Origin: Minisyncoccota bacterium
GTDB lineage: Bacteria; Patescibacteriota; Minisyncoccia; Phycocordibacterales; UBA918
Reading direction: 5' to 3'
Assembly: GCA_022841645.1 (NCBI GenBank)
Contig: JALHRC010000008.1
Coordinates: forward strand, 11,083-44,451
DNA length: 33,369 bases
Part shown: piece by piece, positions 32,217-33,369 of the stretch
Numbering within the stretch: the stretch's first letter is position 1
Layout: each line of letters begins with the position of its first letter
Notes under the pieces: model-generated
What the model was told of the DNA's origin: nothing
Databases searched by the model: none
The model's input: only the letters and a program-made list of their open reading frames with translations
Translations under genes and position numbers: made by a program

Positions 32217-32229
32217 GTATATAAAAATT

Positions 32230-32865
32230 ATGAAACATATTCTATTGTTTGCGCTTCTTTTCACACCAACCTTTTTTGTTGGTGCAACCTCGTACAACTA
32301 TTTACCTAATGATGTGTACATAAAACAGCAAGAGGAAAAATCTGCTCTTGAGTACAGAATAAGCCAGCTTGAGGCCAGTATGAATGGCAGCCTTTCAAGT
32401 TCACTCAGAAATGTTGAATATCGTATTGATGAGCTAGAGCGTGAAATGGCGACTGAGATTAACTACATTACTGGTGTATATGGTGGTTATGGTATCGCTA
32501 ATCAACTACCATCAAAAATCAGTGAAGTTGAAGCTAAGTATGAAGGCCAAATTTCTAATCTTGAGGATGAACGAGACGAATTAAAAAAACTAATGAAAGA
32601 CGAAACGAGCGCACAAACTGAAATTAAGAGACTGGAAGCTGAACTTAAAGCACTAAATGAAAAGGTCCTTTCAACGCCTGAAACAGAGGTACAAAAACCC
32701 TCTGCACAGTCTATGTTTGAATACATTGATTCACTACCCCTGTCAGAGGCATCCACAGTCTACAGTGACCTGAAAATGTGGGACCCTGAGATGTATAGTG
32801 AGGTCCAATATTTAATCGAACAATTCCTCACCGCTTGCGGTGGGGTACCACACCACATACACTAG
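32230..32865 (+). CDS. secreted coiled-coil protein, 3' end altered by IS200-type insertion
   Basis: 212 aa from the ATG at 32230, chosen because it opens with a signal peptide (MKHILLFALLFTPTFFVGA, then T-S). A longer in-frame start at 32140 would run through the leader hairpins. The mature part is mostly coiled coil (about 38-160) with many Glu/Lys. From 32824 the frame runs into the left end of the IS200-type element, so the last residues (F-L-T-A-C-G-G-V-P-H-H-I-H) are element-derived and the original C-terminus is lost. It is probably exported. Function unknown. Confidence 0.7.
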   Translation: MKHILLFALLFTPTFFVGATSYNYLPNDVYIKQQEEKSALEYRISQLEASMNGSLSSSLRNVEYRIDELEREMATEINYITGVYGGYGIANQLPSKISEVEAKYEGQISNLEDERDELKKLMKDETSAQTEIKRLEAELKALNEKVLSTPETEVQKPSAQSMFEYIDSLPLSEASTVYSDLKMWDPEMYSEVQYLIEQFLTACGGVPHHIH

Positions 32866-33367
32866 ATAAATGGTCGACCACATAGTCAAACGACACAATA
32901 AAAGTCTCCTTATCTTCCACCTAGTCTGTCCAGTCAAATTCCGCAGAAAAGTCTTCACTGAAGCCTCCTCACAAACGCTGAAAGAAATTTGTTTGGAACT
33001 AGGTATCCGTTACGAGTATCGCTTCTTAGAGATCGGTATTGATCAAGATCATGTCCATTTTCTCATTCAAACAGTTCCTAACACATTGATTTCAGGGATG
33101 GTGAACACCATAAAAAGTATCACTGGGAGGCTTATCTTTGCCAAACATCCAGAGGTGAAGGAATTTCTGTGGAAGAAAAAGTTCTGGACAGACGGATACT
33201 ACATAAATACCGTGGGCCGCTATGGAGATCTCACAATGATTGAGAATTATGTTAAGAAACAAGGCGCCAAGGAGTATACACAAATCCATCAAGACCACCC
33301 CACGCTGTTTACCTAAAACAATCGAACGAAGTCACTGATACCTCACCGCTTGCGGTGGGGTGGTTCA
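32824..33367 (+). mobile_element. IS200/IS605-type element (tnpA only)
   Basis: The left end TTCCTCACCGCTTGCGGTGGGG (from 32824) and the right end CCTCACCGCTTGCGGTGGGG with TGGTTCA (to 33367) carry the same hairpin in the same orientation, the mark of IS200/IS605 subterminal palindromes. The boundaries TTCCT..TTCA are set by comparison with the 157-bp insert. There is no tnpB. The right junction lies at the window edge, so the flank cannot be read beyond TT. Confidence 0.8.
32870..33316 (+). CDS. tnpA: IS200-type transposase (Y1 HUH)
   Basis: 148 aa, the usual IS200 TnpA size. It has F-H-L-V-C-P-V-K-F-R-R-K-V-F near the start, the metal-binding H61-V-H63 in I-D-Q-D-H-V-H-F-L-I-Q, and the catalytic tyrosine with its helix glutamine in I-E-N-Y127-V-K-K-Q131. 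All the core residues are intact, so it may be active. It nicks and rejoins single-stranded DNA at the element ends. It probably starts at the ATG 32870, which has no clear ribosome site. Confidence 0.95.
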   Translation: MVDHIVKRHNKSLLIFHLVCPVKFRRKVFTEASSQTLKEICLELGIRYEYRFLEIGIDQDHVHFLIQTVPNTLISGMVNTIKSITGRLIFAKHPEVKEFLWKKKFWTDGYYINTVGRYGDLTMIENYVKKQGAKEYTQIHQDHPTLFT

Positions 33368-33369
33368 TT

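Noticed and set aside
32140-32229. Longer start for the secreted coiled-coil gene
   Set aside because: It would translate the leader hairpins and the terminator, and would bury the signal peptide.
1-33369. CRISPR arrays, diversity-generating retroelements, rRNA genes
   Set aside because: No regularly spaced repeats with unique spacers, no reverse transcriptase and no rRNA-like sequence were seen.

Overview
The window joins two regions of different character. Positions 1 to about 21,800 read as a GC-rich chromosomal core. Positions about 22,300 to 33,369 are visibly AT-richer and carry integration and mobile-element genes. The core suggests a Patescibacteria/CPR (Parcubacteria-type) genome. 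The signs are short, pared-down housekeeping proteins (a delta-prime-like clamp-loader protein without a Walker A motif, a prolyl-tRNA synthetase of only about 420 aa, tiny proteins in the MreD and FtsL positions), several lineage-type Pro/Ala-rich proteins, and many start codons that sit 6-10 nt after a -10 box, so that the mRNAs would be leaderless. The phylum call is an inference from gene content; no rRNA is present.

Core layout: an incomplete LysM-like Pro/Ala-rich protein with a 159-bp tandem repeat; a small acidic His-tailed protein; another Pro-rich protein; a holB-like gene; frr; rseP; a small membrane protein; proS; the rod-shape operon mreB-mreC-(mreD-like)-mrdA; greA; lysS; a convergent orphan gene; an AT-rich membrane-anchored protein; then the division and wall cluster mraZ-rsmH-(ftsL-like)-ftsI-murF behind a repeated TGGGA MraZ-type operator; and a small lipoprotein. 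Together mreBCD/mrdA and mraZ/rsmH/ftsL/ftsI/murF give lateral and septal peptidoglycan synthesis.

Boundary: a promoter at 21,796-21,824 drives an unusual stretch of about 390 nt. It starts as a near-copy of the tRNA-Glu 5' half, carries a second copy of the tRNA-Glu anticodon arm, and is otherwise made of successive strong hairpins. It runs directly into an intact tRNA-Glu(CUC) at 22,249-22,323. The 3' end of a large serine recombinase gene is read antisense from that tRNA, so the tRNA is the probable attachment site.

Island: a serine recombinase with a small partner gene; divergent, overlapping promoters whose two transcripts both have elaborate structured leaders; a small membrane protein; a UvrD-type helicase; a second large serine recombinase broken by a 157-bp structured insert whose exact removal restores the frame; a small protein; a P-loop ATPase of the mobile-element replication type; a large protein with a probable winged-helix end; a secreted coiled-coil protein behind an attenuator-like leader; and a complete IS200-type element. 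The 157-bp insert and the IS200-type element share end sequences, so the insert is probably a non-autonomous relative (PATE/MITE) moved by a TnpA of this kind.

The best candidates for something undescribed are the tRNA-derived structured RNA at 21,858-22,248, the two structured leaders at 24,037-24,455, and the precisely removable insert in the second recombinase.
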